DNA of 64,000 bases from Flavobacteriales bacterium (GCA_018608405.1 JABAZP010000006.1:53427-117426), one strand, 5' to 3'. Positions 53,295 through 62,740 are shown, numbered from the stretch's first letter. The notes: a model not told the origin generated them from the sequence alone. A program made the numbers and translations.

Positions 53295-53882
53295 ATGAGT
53301 AAGAACAAGAAGTTAATAAGTGAAACCATTGCAGCATCAATTGCGACTAAGCAATCATTATTGGAATCTAGCAGGTTAGTTTCTCAAATTGAAACTTTTG
53401 CAGATACCTTGGTGCAGTGCTTTAAGAACGACGGTAAAGTCTTTTTTTGCGGCAATGGTGGTTCTGCAGCCGATGCTCAGCACATTTCTGCAGAGTTGAC
53501 AGGACGATTTTACTTAGATCGAAAACCATTGTACTCAGAGGCATTTCACGTAAATTCTTCATATATGACGGCTGTTGCAAACGACTACGGCTACGATAAG
53601 GTCTACAGTCGAATGGCGGAAGCGTGTTGCAGAAAAGGCGATGTTTTAGTTGGAATTTCAACCAGTGGTAATAGCAAAAATATAATTGAAGCGCTCAAGG
53701 TGGCAAAAAGTCAAGGCGCCACAATTATCGGAATGACAGGTGAATCAGGCGGTGAAATGGCTGAATTGGTGGATGTATTGATTAATGTTCCTTCAAATGA
53801 TACTCCTAGAATTCAAGAGAGTCACATTTTAGTTGGGCACATTGTGTGCGATATCACTGAAAAAACCATGTTCGGTGAATAA
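53295..53882 (+). CDS. gmhA: D-sedoheptulose 7-phosphate isomerase (SIS domain, GmhA)
   Basis: 195 residues, GmhA length. Single SIS domain: KVFFCGNGGSAADAQHISAELTGRF and VLVGISTSGNSKNIIEALKVAKSQGA, with PRIQESHILVGHIVCDITE near the end (conserved His and Glu of the active site). It isomerises sedoheptulose 7-phosphate for heptose in the cell surface. The next gene is a HAD phosphatase of the GmhB type, consistent with a heptose pathway; a kinase/adenylyltransferase is not in this window. Confidence 0.9.
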   Translation: MSKNKKLISETIAASIATKQSLLESSRLVSQIETFADTLVQCFKNDGKVFFCGNGGSAADAQHISAELTGRFYLDRKPLYSEAFHVNSSYMTAVANDYGYDKVYSRMAEACCRKGDVLVGISTSGNSKNIIEALKVAKSQGATIIGMTGESGGEMAELVDVLINVPSNDTPRIQESHILVGHIVCDITEKTMFGE

Positions 53883-54429
53883 GTTAAGACAGTTGAATAT
53901 CGACTCGACTTGGTCTCTGTTTTTAGATAGAGATGGAGTCATAAACAAAAAGCTTGACAACGATTACGTTAAAAACATAGACGAATTTGAGTTTGTTGAA
54001 GGTGCGCAAGTATCTATTCAAAAAATGACTAAACTTTTTGGAAGACTTTTTTTAGTTACCAATCAACAAGGAATCGGAAAGGGAATTATGACGCATGAGG
54101 ACTTAAAAGTTGTGCATGATTATATGGAAGAAGGTTTAAAACCATTTGACGTGAAGTTTGATGCATTGTATTATTGTCCTGATTTAGCAGCTGAAAATAC
54201 ACTTTGTAGAAAGCCAAACATCGGAATGGCGCTGCAAGCAAAAAAGGATTTTCCCGAAGTTGACTTTTTAAAGTCTATTATAGTTGGAGACTCTATAACT
54301 GACATTCAAATGGGGAAAAGAGCTAGGATGAAAACAGTTTTTATCCATGAAGATGTGGCTAACCCTGAAGAAGCTGACTTCGTGGTAAAGAGTTTGGACG
54401 AGTTTTCAATTCTATTAGAAAATAGTTAA
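53875..54429 (+). CDS. HAD-IIIA phosphatase, GmhB-like
   Basis: 184 residues from a GTG at 53875 (VNKLRQLNIDSTWSL); a TTG at 53893 is the alternative, while the frame's longer start overlaps gmhA too much. HAD motifs: LFLDRDGVINKK, FLVTNQQGIGKG, RKPNIGM, IIVGDSITDIQMGKRA. GmhB dephosphorylates heptose 1,7-bisphosphate. The zinc-loop here (CPDLAAENTLC) has only two clear cysteines, fewer than in E. coli GmhB. It overlaps gmhA by 8 nt and the convergent trmN6 gene by 15 nt. Confidence 0.85.
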   Translation: MNKLRQLNIDSTWSLFLDRDGVINKKLDNDYVKNIDEFEFVEGAQVSIQKMTKLFGRLFLVTNQQGIGKGIMTHEDLKVVHDYMEEGLKPFDVKFDALYYCPDLAAENTLCRKPNIGMALQAKKDFPEVDFLKSIIVGDSITDIQMGKRARMKTVFIHEDVANPEEADFVVKSLDEFSILLENS

Positions 54430-55134
54430 GTAATCTTTCAGCAGTGCTTCGTAATCTTCGGTATAATTGTGCCGTTCCTCTTCAATTACAAGTAAACTTT
54501 CCTCGTAACTTTTTGAGTTAAATTGAAACTCAACTAACATTCTTTTAACCTCTGAACATGGGTTACCTTTAACGTTGCAGATTTTATTGGGAAACAATTG
54601 AACTTTAGCAGCAGTTTTAAGTAATTCTTTGGCTCTGCTAGAGGGAAAAATAACACAAAAGCTTCCGCTTGGCTCAAGTAGCACTTCAACTAATGAGAAA
54701 AGCTCAGCCAGATTAAGTTGTTGTTCGCTCCTTGCAATACTGCGTTGGTTTGTTTCTTTTTGAATGGAGTAGAAGGGGGGATTGCTAACAATCAAGTCAA
54801 ACTTCTTGACATCTTTTATATCTGTATACTGTTGAATTGAGGTATGCAGTACGTCAAGCCTTTCCTTCCAAACGGAACCACGGAAATTTTCAGCACTCTG
54901 TTCAGCAGCCTCTTGGTCTATTTCAATTGCAGTAATTTTTGCAGTAGAACGTTGAGCGATCATTAAGGATATTACACCTGTTCCGCTTCCAATATCTAAT
55001 ATGGATGTTGCTTTTGAGCAATTAGCCCAAGCGCCCAGCAAAACACCATCAGTTCCCACTTTTAAGGCACAGCGGTCTTGGTGAATCGTAAATTGTTTAA
55101 AATGGAAAGGCTTAGCCTTCAAGGTAAAGATCAA
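54415..55134 (-). CDS. trmN6: tRNA1(Val) A37 N6-methyltransferase (TrmN6/YfiC family)
   Basis: 239 residues (E. coli YfiC 245). SAM motif I is ILDIGSGTGVISLMIAQRS, with the catalytic NPPFYSIQKETNQRS (NPPF motif IV). The early block LKAKPFHFKQFTIHQDRCALKVGTDGVLLGAW is a hallmark of this family. It methylates A37 of tRNA-Val. It is the third gene of the rpsP-rimM chain, overlapping rimM by 23 nt, and converges with the HAD gene. Confidence 0.92.
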   Translation of the reverse strand: MIFTLKAKPFHFKQFTIHQDRCALKVGTDGVLLGAWANCSKATSILDIGSGTGVISLMIAQRSTAKITAIEIDQEAAEQSAENFRGSVWKERLDVLHTSIQQYTDIKDVKKFDLIVSNPPFYSIQKETNQRSIARSEQQLNLAELFSLVEVLLEPSGSFCVIFPSSRAKELLKTAAKVQLFPNKICNVKGNPCSEVKRMLVEFQFNSKSYEESLLVIEEERHNYTEDYEALLKDYLTIF

Positions 55135-55651
55135 TTAAACCGTCAGGGCAAATGACATGAATCTCTTTGGCTTTTTTGTCCACTTTGGTAATTGTTTCGT
55201 CAGAAATGGGAATTAAAATTTCTTTGTCTCCAACTGGAATAGAAAATAGGTTTGAAGTAGAGTATTCAAGTACTTTTTCTATTTTACCCAACTCTCCCCT
55301 TTCTTGATCAAGAACTTTGTAACCAATTACATCGTGAAAATAAAATTGATTTTCTTTTAACTCAGGTAGATTTTCCTGCAACAAGTACAGCGAAGTACCA
55401 ACTAAACTTTTGGCGGTTGACGGGTCATCCACACCCTCAAACTTACACCTTAATAAGTCGTTGTTTTGAATTTCAGCCTTCTCTAAGAAATAAGGAACTA
55501 GCTGTTTGTCCTTTGGACTAATTTGCACAAAAACAGCCTTTAGGTCATTATACGAAGAAGGGGAATCAACATCCAGCTTGAATGCTAATTCCCCTTTGGT
55601 TCCTATTGTTTTAGAAATATATCCTAAATAAAAGCAATCATCGACTTTCAT
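55112..55651 (-). CDS. rimM: Ribosome maturation factor RimM
   Basis: 179 residues. The N-terminal RimM beta-barrel has FYLGYISKTIGTKGELAFKLDVDSPSSY, and the C-terminal PRC-barrel has FHDVIGYKVLDQERGELGKIEKVLEYSTSNLFSI and EILIPISDETITKVDKKAKEIHV. RimM helps 30S assembly. It follows rpsP by 15 bp, the order seen in many bacteria, and overlaps the trmN6 gene by 23 nt, which couples their translation. Confidence 0.94.
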   Translation of the reverse strand: MKVDDCFYLGYISKTIGTKGELAFKLDVDSPSSYNDLKAVFVQISPKDKQLVPYFLEKAEIQNNDLLRCKFEGVDDPSTAKSLVGTSLYLLQENLPELKENQFYFHDVIGYKVLDQERGELGKIEKVLEYSTSNLFSIPVGDKEILIPISDETITKVDKKAKEIHVICPDGLIDLYLEG

Positions 55652-55666
55652 CGTATGATACTATTA

Positions 55667-56293
55667 TTAAGCTTCTTTCTTATCTTCTTCAGAAGAGTCA
55701 TCTCCTGAAACAGCTTCTTTTACTGTTTCAACTGTATCTTCTACAGCATCAGCAACTGCTTCAGCTGCATCTTCAACAGCCTCTGCTGCGTCTTCCACAA
55801 CTTCTTCCACTGCATCTGCAACTTCGCCTGCTAATTCCGCAGTTTTAGCAGCAATTGAGGCAGCTTTTTTAGCATTAGCAGCAGATTCAGCTTCTAGCGC
55901 TTTTTTAGCAGCAGCTTCTTTGTCAGACAGTAATTTGTCTTTCTTAGAGTCTACTTTAGCTTCTTTATCTGCTAACCAAGCAGCAAACTTTTTATCTGCT
56001 TCTTCTTGGGTGAAGGCACCCTTTAATACTCCTTTGTCTAAGTGATTCTTAAAAATCACTCCTTTGTAAGACAATAAAGCTCTCACTGTGTCAGTAGGTT
56101 GAGCTCCTTTTTTCATCCAGTTTAATGCGCCATCGAAATCGATGTCGATTGTTGCTGGGTTGGTGTTCGGGTTATACGTACCTAATTTTTCAATAAATTT
56201 CCCATCTCGTGGGGCACGACTGTCCGCGATCACAACATGATAGAAAGGATATCTTTTCTTACCATGTCTTTGTAATCTGATCTTTGTAGGCAT
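55667..56293 (-). CDS. rpsP: 30S ribosomal protein S16 with long Ala/Glu-rich tail
   Basis: 208 residues. The first 80 are standard S16 (MPTKIRLQRHGKKRYPFYHVVIADSRAPRDGKFIEKLGTYNP, then NWMKKGAQPTDTVRALLSY). A further 125 residues follow: a Lys-rich helical part (about 100-150) and a low-complexity run of VEDAAEAV-type repeats, ending SGDDSSEEDKKEA. E. coli S16 is 82 residues. Extended S16 is common in Bacteroidota; the tail here may be disordered or coiled. It heads the rpsP-rimM-trmN6 operon. Confidence 0.95.
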   Translation of the reverse strand: MPTKIRLQRHGKKRYPFYHVVIADSRAPRDGKFIEKLGTYNPNTNPATIDIDFDGALNWMKKGAQPTDTVRALLSYKGVIFKNHLDKGVLKGAFTQEEADKKFAAWLADKEAKVDSKKDKLLSDKEAAAKKALEAESAANAKKAASIAAKTAELAGEVADAVEEVVEDAAEAVEDAAEAVADAVEDTVETVKEAVSGDDSSEEDKKEA

Positions 56294-56331
56294 TTTACGT
56301 TGTTGTTAATTATAAATAAATTTTAAGCCTG

Positions 56332-56339
56332 CAAATGTA
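56332..56339 (-). promoter_or_regulatory. -7 box of the rpsP operon
   Basis: On the minus strand this reads TACATTTG, a match to TAnnTTTG, 39 bp before the rpsP ATG. T-rich sequence lies upstream but there is no exact -33 TTTG. Confidence 0.55.
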
Positions 56340-56444
56340 GGATATTTTTCTTTGAAAAGAAAAGGTTTTTGAGAGAAGAATTATACTGGTATGTGGTTGA
56401 AGTTTAATATTTTGAAACTGGTATTGGTGATACTGTATTTCGAC

Positions 56445-59084
56445 TTACTGAATTAAATCATAAAAGTCTCTTCTTCTGTTCAGTTTTAAGTCTTGCAGCA
56501 CAGCAGATTTTACATTTAAAGTAATGTTATAACTCTGTCTCGGTCCGAATGGAATCCAGTTTACCGCCAATTGCCAGCAATGTAAATCTCTATTGATGTT
56601 TAAAGAGGTGTAACTAAAATCGTTATTGGTAAAATCCCAACCGGAAGTAGCGCCAATTTTCCAATTATCAGTTAGGCTCAGGTCTCCGTTAAAGTTCAAG
56701 GTTTGTGTTACATTGCTATTATTAGTAGGTTTTGTGTAACGAATGTTGTAACTAACGTTTAAAGACCAAGGAATGCTAAAGTCAACATATTGCTCGATGT
56801 TGGCATTTATTTGCTCTAGCTCCTCATCGGTTGCATATTTGCTTTTTTTAGGCTCGTTAGCTTTTTTACCATCTTTTCCTTTTCCAGTTAATCTAAAGTT
56901 AAAAGCAACACTACCATTTGTAAGTCGTAACCATTCATCTTGGGTGTCTTTGGAGCTTTTGTTAACTCGGGTTTGTCTGCCTAGTGAATCGGTATCAAAA
57001 CCATAAGGGTCAAGTGTTCCATTAAATTGGAAGCTCAGGAATCTTCCGATTCTGGTTCTGCCATTGGCAGAAATTGGTGCCCAATTCAAGGAGTCGGCAC
57101 TTAAATCGTAGCTTGACGATAAACCAAAGTTTTCGAGTAATTTAATTTTTTTGAGGCCTGTGCTGTCTTTATCGGTTCGAACTTTCATTTCTAGATTGTT
57201 CAGCAATCCAAACCCAACTCTACCGCTTCTTCTTCTATCGGGAGTACCATAGATACTTCCTTCAAAAATGGAGTATTTATTTGTAACCCCTAACGTATCA
57301 GTGTATCTTTCAATTCCTTCCGATATTTCTGGTTGGAAATTAAACGAAATAGAGGGTGTCATAACATGACGAATGGCTGCAACTTTACCTCTTTTGTATT
57401 GGTACAAACTATAGAGTTTAGTGTTTAAAGCTGCATTAAAGCTGGCAGTCGCTGCTCTTTCTAAACCCATTACGGTATCTGTAACTAGCACACCTTCACT
57501 ATTTACAGACCTGCGAATAGAGCTTAGAATCCATGTTTCGTTTAAGCTTACCGCTTGGCTTACAGTCGCATGCTTTAGCAATTTAAAGGAGGTGGACAGA
57601 GGAATACTGTGACGAATTCCGTTTTTAAATTCTTGACTAACTTCTCCAAGTTCTGATAGTCCCAATCTATTCTCTTGCACGGTTAATCTATTGGTTGCTT
57701 CGGACCGCATACTTACCCCAAAGTTTTTGTAAATACTTCGCCACCATTCATTTCCAATTTTCCCTACATTTTTAAATGGAAATTGCCTGGAGAAGTTAAA
57801 TGATACATCTGGTAAGTTAATGTTGAATTGCTCTGTTTGCGTATTCTGACTATGACGAGCGCTAAGTGTCAGGTTGTATGGTTTCGTTGGAAAGGAATTT
57901 GTGTAGGTGATGGAGGATTGGAACGTATTCGTCAGGTATTCGTTTGAGAAACTGTTTAGGTTATTCTGAAAATTACTGCTGCTTCCAAGGTTAACATTTG
58001 CGGAAAATCGACTTCCTGGTTTGGCTTTAGAATCTTGAGCGTGGTTCCACCTAATGAACATATTATTTATTTCAGTGTAACTCGGTAGTTCCTCAAAGCC
58101 TTCTTTCCTTTTTGTGTAGGAGATATTCACATTACCATTGTATTTGTAACGCTTCCTGTACCTAGTATTTAGTGCTCCGCCCCAACTTCCTAAAGAATAA
58201 ATGTCTCCGGTAATACGTGCATCAATGTATTCATTGACACCCCAATAGAACCCCCCATTTCTTAAAAAGAACCCCAGTGCTCGAGAGTCTCCGTAGGTAG
58301 GAATTACAATACCTGATGATCGGCCTTTCTTATTCGGAAAAAATCCGAAGGGCAACCCTAATGGCGTGGGGATGTTGTCAATTTTTAGAACTGTTGGTCC
58401 GGTAATAATTTTATCTCCGGGAATGATTTTGAGTTTTGAGGTAGCCAAAGAGAAGTGAGGATCCTCTAAATTACAGGTAGTGTAGTATCCATTTTTAATG
58501 TACATCACATCTGTACCGCTTTTCTTTACTTCATTTCCCTTGATAAAACCTTCGCCTTCCTGCGTTCTTACTTCAGTAATTTTTCCTTTTTTACTTTCGA
58601 AATTATAGGTCATTCGTTTTGTAACGTACTCTTTGGCCCCTTCCTTAAAAACCGGAAACCCCACCATCTCTCCAGTTGAATCTGGCCTTCCATCTGCAAA
58701 TACTGTATTGTTTTTCAAATCAAGTTCAATGTAATCAGCGTTCAGTTGAATGTCTTCATAATTTACTTGCGCTGAGCCGTATAAGTATACTTTTTCGGTC
58801 AGCATGTCAATCTTCATAGAGTCTAAAGCCTCATAATCAACTCTTGACTCAATAGCATCCTCTGAGAGTGTGGTATCAATTTTGGTAGAAGTTGCAATTG
58901 CTGCACTGTCGGGAATTTGAGTGGAGTCGCGATTTATTTCGACAGAGTCTGGATAAAGGAGTGTTGTATCAGTTCCTGGACTAAATTGAATGGTATCCGA
59001 TTGTGTAAAGCCCTTTGAAAGTGCAGTGACAGTTATTAACACCGTTAAGATGAAAACCCGAGAAAGAGCTGGAGTAGAGCGCAA
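56445..59084 (-). CDS. lptD: LPS-assembly protein LptD-like outer-membrane protein
   Basis: About 879 residues from a TTG at 59084 (LRSTPALSRVFIL), which places a signal peptide at once (VFILTVLITVTALSKGFTQS). A GTG at 59216 would add 44 residues overlapping the divergent amidase start, so I prefer the inner site. An OstA-like domain at roughly residues 90-280 of the mature protein (SAQVNYEDIQLNADYIELDLKNNTVFA, TYNFESKKGKITEVRTQEGEGFIKG) precedes a long beta-barrel. It inserts LPS at the outer leaflet. No lptE-like gene is adjacent. Confidence 0.85.
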   Translation of the reverse strand: MRSTPALSRVFILTVLITVTALSKGFTQSDTIQFSPGTDTTLLYPDSVEINRDSTQIPDSAAIATSTKIDTTLSEDAIESRVDYEALDSMKIDMLTEKVYLYGSAQVNYEDIQLNADYIELDLKNNTVFADGRPDSTGEMVGFPVFKEGAKEYVTKRMTYNFESKKGKITEVRTQEGEGFIKGNEVKKSGTDVMYIKNGYYTTCNLEDPHFSLATSKLKIIPGDKIITGPTVLKIDNIPTPLGLPFGFFPNKKGRSSGIVIPTYGDSRALGFFLRNGGFYWGVNEYIDARITGDIYSLGSWGGALNTRYRKRYKYNGNVNISYTKRKEGFEELPSYTEINNMFIRWNHAQDSKAKPGSRFSANVNLGSSSNFQNNLNSFSNEYLTNTFQSSITYTNSFPTKPYNLTLSARHSQNTQTEQFNINLPDVSFNFSRQFPFKNVGKIGNEWWRSIYKNFGVSMRSEATNRLTVQENRLGLSELGEVSQEFKNGIRHSIPLSTSFKLLKHATVSQAVSLNETWILSSIRRSVNSEGVLVTDTVMGLERAATASFNAALNTKLYSLYQYKRGKVAAIRHVMTPSISFNFQPEISEGIERYTDTLGVTNKYSIFEGSIYGTPDRRRSGRVGFGLLNNLEMKVRTDKDSTGLKKIKLLENFGLSSSYDLSADSLNWAPISANGRTRIGRFLSFQFNGTLDPYGFDTDSLGRQTRVNKSSKDTQDEWLRLTNGSVAFNFRLTGKGKDGKKANEPKKSKYATDEELEQINANIEQYVDFSIPWSLNVSYNIRYTKPTNNSNVTQTLNFNGDLSLTDNWKIGATSGWDFTNNDFSYTSLNINRDLHCWQLAVNWIPFGPRQSYNITLNVKSAVLQDLKLNRRRDFYDLIQ

Positions 59085-59095
59085 CCTTATAATGC

Positions 59096-59103
59096 TATTT
59101 TTG
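59096..59103 (+). promoter_or_regulatory. -7 box for the amidase gene
   Basis: TATTTTTG matches TAnnTTTG, 69 bp before the amidase ATG at 59173, in the region between it and the divergent lptD start. Confidence 0.4.
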
Positions 59104-59172
59104 TATAGAATACTACTGTCAAAATCAGTGCCAAAGCTAACTAAATTATTTAAAATTGACTTTCGCCAACCT

Positions 59173-60408
59173 ATGAAGTTAAGAACGAATTTATTACTAT
59201 TATTGCTTGTAATCACTTCGATTCAAGTGGCTCACAGCCAGTCTAAAAGTGATTTTTTCGGCAAGTTGCGAACGGTAGTTATTGATGCTGGACATGGTGG
59301 AAAAGACAAAGGCTGTTTAGGTTCTGAAAGTTATGAGAAAGACGTTGCCTTGGCTATTGCACTTAAGCTAGGTGGATATTTGGAAGAAACGTATGCTGAT
59401 TTGAATGTAATTTACACTAGAAAAACAGATGTGTTTGTTGAATTACAAGATCGAGCTAGTATTGCCAACAAAGCAAAAGCAGATTTATTTATCTGTATTC
59501 ATGCAAATGCAGGAGGTTCTTCTGCCTATGGTACAGAAACGTTTGTAATGGGTGATGCAAAATCCGAGTCTAACATGAAAGCAGCTCAACGTGAGAACTC
59601 TGTTATTTTGATGGAAGATAATTACGAAACAAAGTATGATGACTTTGATCCTAATTCTCCTGCGTCCTACATTATTTTCACGTTTTCATCAAAGGCGCAC
59701 CAAGCGCAAAGCATATCCTTTGCAGAAAAAATACAAGGACAATTTAGAGAAAGAGTAGGGCGAAAAGATAGAGGTGTTAAAACTGCTGGGTTTTTAGTTT
59801 TACACCAAACGACTATGCCTAGTGTTCTGATTGAAACGGGTTTTTTAACGAACAGAAATGAAGAGAAATTTTTAACTTCTGAACAAGGTCAAGATTATTT
59901 AGCGTCCGCCATTTATCGTGCTTTTAAAGAATATAAGAAAGAGGTCGAGTCTGTTTCACAGTCCATAGTAGATGATAGCATTGAAGAGGATGCGAAGGCC
60001 GACAAACCAAAACAAGTTGAGAAAAAAGCTGAGCCCGTAAAAAAAGATTCAAACAAGGCAGTACAAGAATTTAAAAAGGTTGCAACGGAAATACGGCAGG
60101 GGAATAGTGATGAAGGAGTAGAAAGAATACTTCAGGAAGGATTGTTATTTAAAATCCAAATAGCTACCTCTTCTAACAAAGTTGAGCCAACTCCTGAGAA
60201 TTTTAATGGATTAGAGGAAGTTGAATTTTACGAGGCAGGAGGTTTATTTCGATATACTTATGGCTCTGAAACAACTTGGGAGGCAGCCAATGAGCTACAG
60301 AAAAAAGTAAAAGAAAGTGGCTATGACGATTCTTTTGTGGTAGCCTTTCACAATGGGAAGAGAATTGCAGTTGGAGAGGCAGTCAAACTTTTAAAGGAAG
60401 ATAAATAA
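59173..60408 (+). CDS. N-acetylmuramoyl-L-alanine amidase (AmiC type)
   Basis: 411 residues from the ATG at 59173 (MKLRTNLLLLLLVITSIQ), where a signal peptide begins; the frame runs 61 codons farther upstream but that part is antisense to lptD and not protein-like. Amidase_3 domain at about residues 30-260: VVIDAGHGGKDKGCLG (Zn His), ICIHANAGG, and VLIETGFLTNRNEE (Zn/catalytic Glu). A SPOR-like domain closes the protein (about 325-410). It cleaves the peptide from MurNAc in peptidoglycan during cell separation. The MCE-type gene starts 13 bp downstream. Confidence 0.93.
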   Translation: MKLRTNLLLLLLVITSIQVAHSQSKSDFFGKLRTVVIDAGHGGKDKGCLGSESYEKDVALAIALKLGGYLEETYADLNVIYTRKTDVFVELQDRASIANKAKADLFICIHANAGGSSAYGTETFVMGDAKSESNMKAAQRENSVILMEDNYETKYDDFDPNSPASYIIFTFSSKAHQAQSISFAEKIQGQFRERVGRKDRGVKTAGFLVLHQTTMPSVLIETGFLTNRNEEKFLTSEQGQDYLASAIYRAFKEYKKEVESVSQSIVDDSIEEDAKADKPKQVEKKAEPVKKDSNKAVQEFKKVATEIRQGNSDEGVERILQEGLLFKIQIATSSNKVEPTPENFNGLEEVEFYEAGGLFRYTYGSETTWEAANELQKKVKESGYDDSFVVAFHNGKRIAVGEAVKLLKEDK

Positions 60409-60421
60409 TTAATTTAGTAAA

Positions 60422-61393
60422 ATGAAGATAAGTAAAGAAGTAAAAATTGGTGGGGTCATGTTGCTCTGCATCTTCCTTGCTATTTGGGGTGCGAATTATT
60501 TAAAAGGCAAAAATATTTTTGATAAAAGCTTGAAGCTTTATGCTGTTTATCCAAATGTAGGAGGTTTAGCAAGAACGAATCCTGTCATGTTTAATGGCAA
60601 CAAAGTTGGGCAAGTTGAAAGTGTTGATTTTTCAAAAGACTTTTCAGGAAAGTTGATTGTACAATTTTCAATAACTGAATCTTATATAAAAATTCCAAGA
60701 GATTCTAAAGCAGAAATATTTAGTGACGGTTTTTTAGGAGGTAAGGCGATTAACCTTGTGTTTGGAAAAGCTACAGAAACAGTTAAAAACTTAGATACCT
60801 TAAACTCATCTATAGAAACATCTTTGCAAGAAGCCGTTAATCAGCAGATTGCGCCTTTGAGAAATAAAGCTGAAAGTTTAATCGGCTCTATCGACTCTGC
60901 GATAACTACTGTAAAATCTATTTTTGATATCAAAGCTCAAGAAGACATAAGTTCAAGTATAACTACCATTAGTCAGTCTCTTAAAGTTTTCAAAAAGACG
61001 ATGGAGGATGCCGATGACATGGTAAATGAGAACAGACAGAGCTTACAACGAATTTTTGCAAATGTTGAATCGATTACGAAGAACTTTGAAAATAACAATG
61101 AGAAATTAGATCAAACACTTTCTAATTTAAAATCAATTAGTGACTCTCTTGCGGGAGCTAATCTTCAGCAAACGGTTAACAACGCTTCAATAGCAATGCA
61201 AGAAGTTGCAGAATTGATGCAAAAGGTAAATAGTGGAGAGGGCTCATTAGGTGCACTAATGAATAATGATACCTTGTATCAAAACTTAGAAGCTGCTGCT
61301 TATGACCTTGATCAGTTAATGCTAGATATGAGGCTGAATCCTGAACGTTACGTTCACTTTTCAATTTTCGGTAGAAAAGATAAGAGCAAATAA
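60422..61393 (+). CDS. MlaD/MCE-domain lipid-transport protein
   Basis: 323 residues. A short cytoplasmic N-terminus and one membrane helix at about 10-28 (KIGGVMLLCIFLAIWGANYL) precede the MCE domain (LYAVYPNVGGLARTNPVMFNGNKVGQVESVDFS). The rest is helical coiled coil with a weak ...SLAGANLQQTVNNA... repeat. MlaD proteins carry phospholipids between the membranes with an ABC transporter (MlaEF). Those partners are not next to it here. It is in the amidase operon. Confidence 0.92.
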   Translation: MKISKEVKIGGVMLLCIFLAIWGANYLKGKNIFDKSLKLYAVYPNVGGLARTNPVMFNGNKVGQVESVDFSKDFSGKLIVQFSITESYIKIPRDSKAEIFSDGFLGGKAINLVFGKATETVKNLDTLNSSIETSLQEAVNQQIAPLRNKAESLIGSIDSAITTVKSIFDIKAQEDISSSITTISQSLKVFKKTMEDADDMVNENRQSLQRIFANVESITKNFENNNEKLDQTLSNLKSISDSLAGANLQQTVNNASIAMQEVAELMQKVNSGEGSLGALMNNDTLYQNLEAAAYDLDQLMLDMRLNPERYVHFSIFGRKDKSK

Positions 61394-61417
61394 GCTTTAT
61401 TACCTAACTTTACTTTC

Positions 61418-62740
61418 ATGGGTTTAGAAAATATTTTATTTGTCGTTGCATTCGCTGCAGCGGTGTTTTTGTTCTCTAAAAATTTAAAAGCAATCATTCG
61501 CAACATCAACCTTGGTAAGGATGTCGATATTTCTGACAACAAGCCGGAACGATGGAAGAAAATGATTCTGGTAGCCATCGGTCAATCAAAAATGGTAGTA
61601 AAACCTGTATCAGGTTTGATGCACATTATCGTGTACGCAGGTTTTATCATCATTAATATTGAGGTTTTAGAGATAATTATTGATGGTATTTTTGGAACAC
61701 ACCGAATTTTTGCTGTCCCTTTGGGAGGCTTCTATGACTTCTTAATTGGTTCGTTTGAAATATTAGCTTTTCTTGTTCTACTTGCCATCACTGTTTTTTT
61801 CGTTCGAAGAAATTTCTTGACAATAAAACGTTTTGGAATGAGAGAGATGCTCGGATGGCCTAAAACAGACGCGAACATTATTCTAATTGTTGAAGTACTT
61901 TTAATGGGTGCTTTCCTTTCCATGAACGCAGCTGATCAAATTCTGCAAGCAAGGGGAGCAGAACACTATGTCGTTGCAGGATCTTATCCAATTAGTCAAT
62001 TTATAGTTCCATTGTTTGACGGACTTTCAAATGGAAATTTGGTAATTGTTGAAAGAGTAACTTGGTGGTTTCACATTCTTGGAATACTAGCTTTCTTGAA
62101 TTATCTTCCTTATTCAAAGCACTTCCATATTATGTTAGCTTTTCCTTCAGTGTTTTACGCTAAACTGAAACCGAGAGCAGAATTTGATAACATGGACTCT
62201 GTTAAGAAAGAAGTGGAAATGATGTTTGACCCGGATGCAGATCCATATGCTGCTCCTGCGGAACCCGAAGGGCCGGTAGAACGATTCGGAGCCAAAGATG
62301 TGGCTGACTTAAACTGGAAGCAATTAATGGATTCTTATTCTTGTACTGAGTGCGGAAGGTGTTCAGAACAGTGTCCCGCAAGTCAGACAGGGAAATTACT
62401 TTCTCCACGAAAAATCATGATGGATACAAGAGATCGATTGGAGGAGGTTGGAAAAGGAATGGATAAAAATGGCAAAGATTTCTCCGATGGCAAATCGTTG
62501 TTGGGTGATTACATTTCTGAAGAAGAGCTTTGGGCATGTACTACGTGTAATGCGTGTGTTGATGCTTGCCCAATTGAGTTGAACCCTCTATCCATAATAA
62601 TGGACATGCGAAGAAGTTTAGTGATGGAAGAGTCAAAAATTCCTTCGGAACTGGCAGGCATGATTACCAATATAGAAAACAACGGCGCTCCATGGCAGTT
62701 TTCTCAAACCGATAGAGCAAATTGGATCAATGAAGGATAA
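61418..62740 (+). CDS. Membrane-bound Fe-S oxidoreductase subunit (4Fe-4S dicluster, HdrC/GlpC-like)
   Basis: 440 residues. The N-terminal half has about five membrane helices with a nitrate-reductase-gamma-like look (FVVAFAAAVFLFSKNLK, LMHIIVYAGFIIINIEVLEII, FLVLLAITVFFV). The C-terminal part holds two 4Fe-4S motifs, CTECGRCSEQCPASQTGKLLSP and CTTCNACVDACPIELNP. It resembles the membrane subunit of a heterodisulfide-reductase-like or quinone-linked complex. Its partner with CCG domains is at 63168, separated by a HAD-like gene. The overlap with that gene is 11 nt. Confidence 0.9.
   Translation: MGLENILFVVAFAAAVFLFSKNLKAIIRNINLGKDVDISDNKPERWKKMILVAIGQSKMVVKPVSGLMHIIVYAGFIIINIEVLEIIIDGIFGTHRIFAVPLGGFYDFLIGSFEILAFLVLLAITVFFVRRNFLTIKRFGMREMLGWPKTDANIILIVEVLLMGAFLSMNAADQILQARGAEHYVVAGSYPISQFIVPLFDGLSNGNLVIVERVTWWFHILGILAFLNYLPYSKHFHIMLAFPSVFYAKLKPRAEFDNMDSVKKEVEMMFDPDADPYAAPAEPEGPVERFGAKDVADLNWKQLMDSYSCTECGRCSEQCPASQTGKLLSPRKIMMDTRDRLEEVGKGMDKNGKDFSDGKSLLGDYISEEELWACTTCNACVDACPIELNPLSIIMDMRRSLVMEESKIPSELAGMITNIENNGAPWQFSQTDRANWINEG

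Noticed and set aside
55740..55860. Repetitive DNA inside rpsP
   Set aside because: It only encodes the acidic VEDAAEAV-type repeats of the S16 tail; not a separate element.
58990..59172. Upstream extension of the amidase frame (61 codons)
   Set aside because: It is antisense to lptD and not protein-like, while a clear signal peptide starts at the ATG at 59173.
59085..59216. GTG start giving lptD 44 extra residues
   Set aside because: It would overlap the divergent amidase start and precede the signal peptide by a non-signal-like stretch; the TTG at 59084 fits better.
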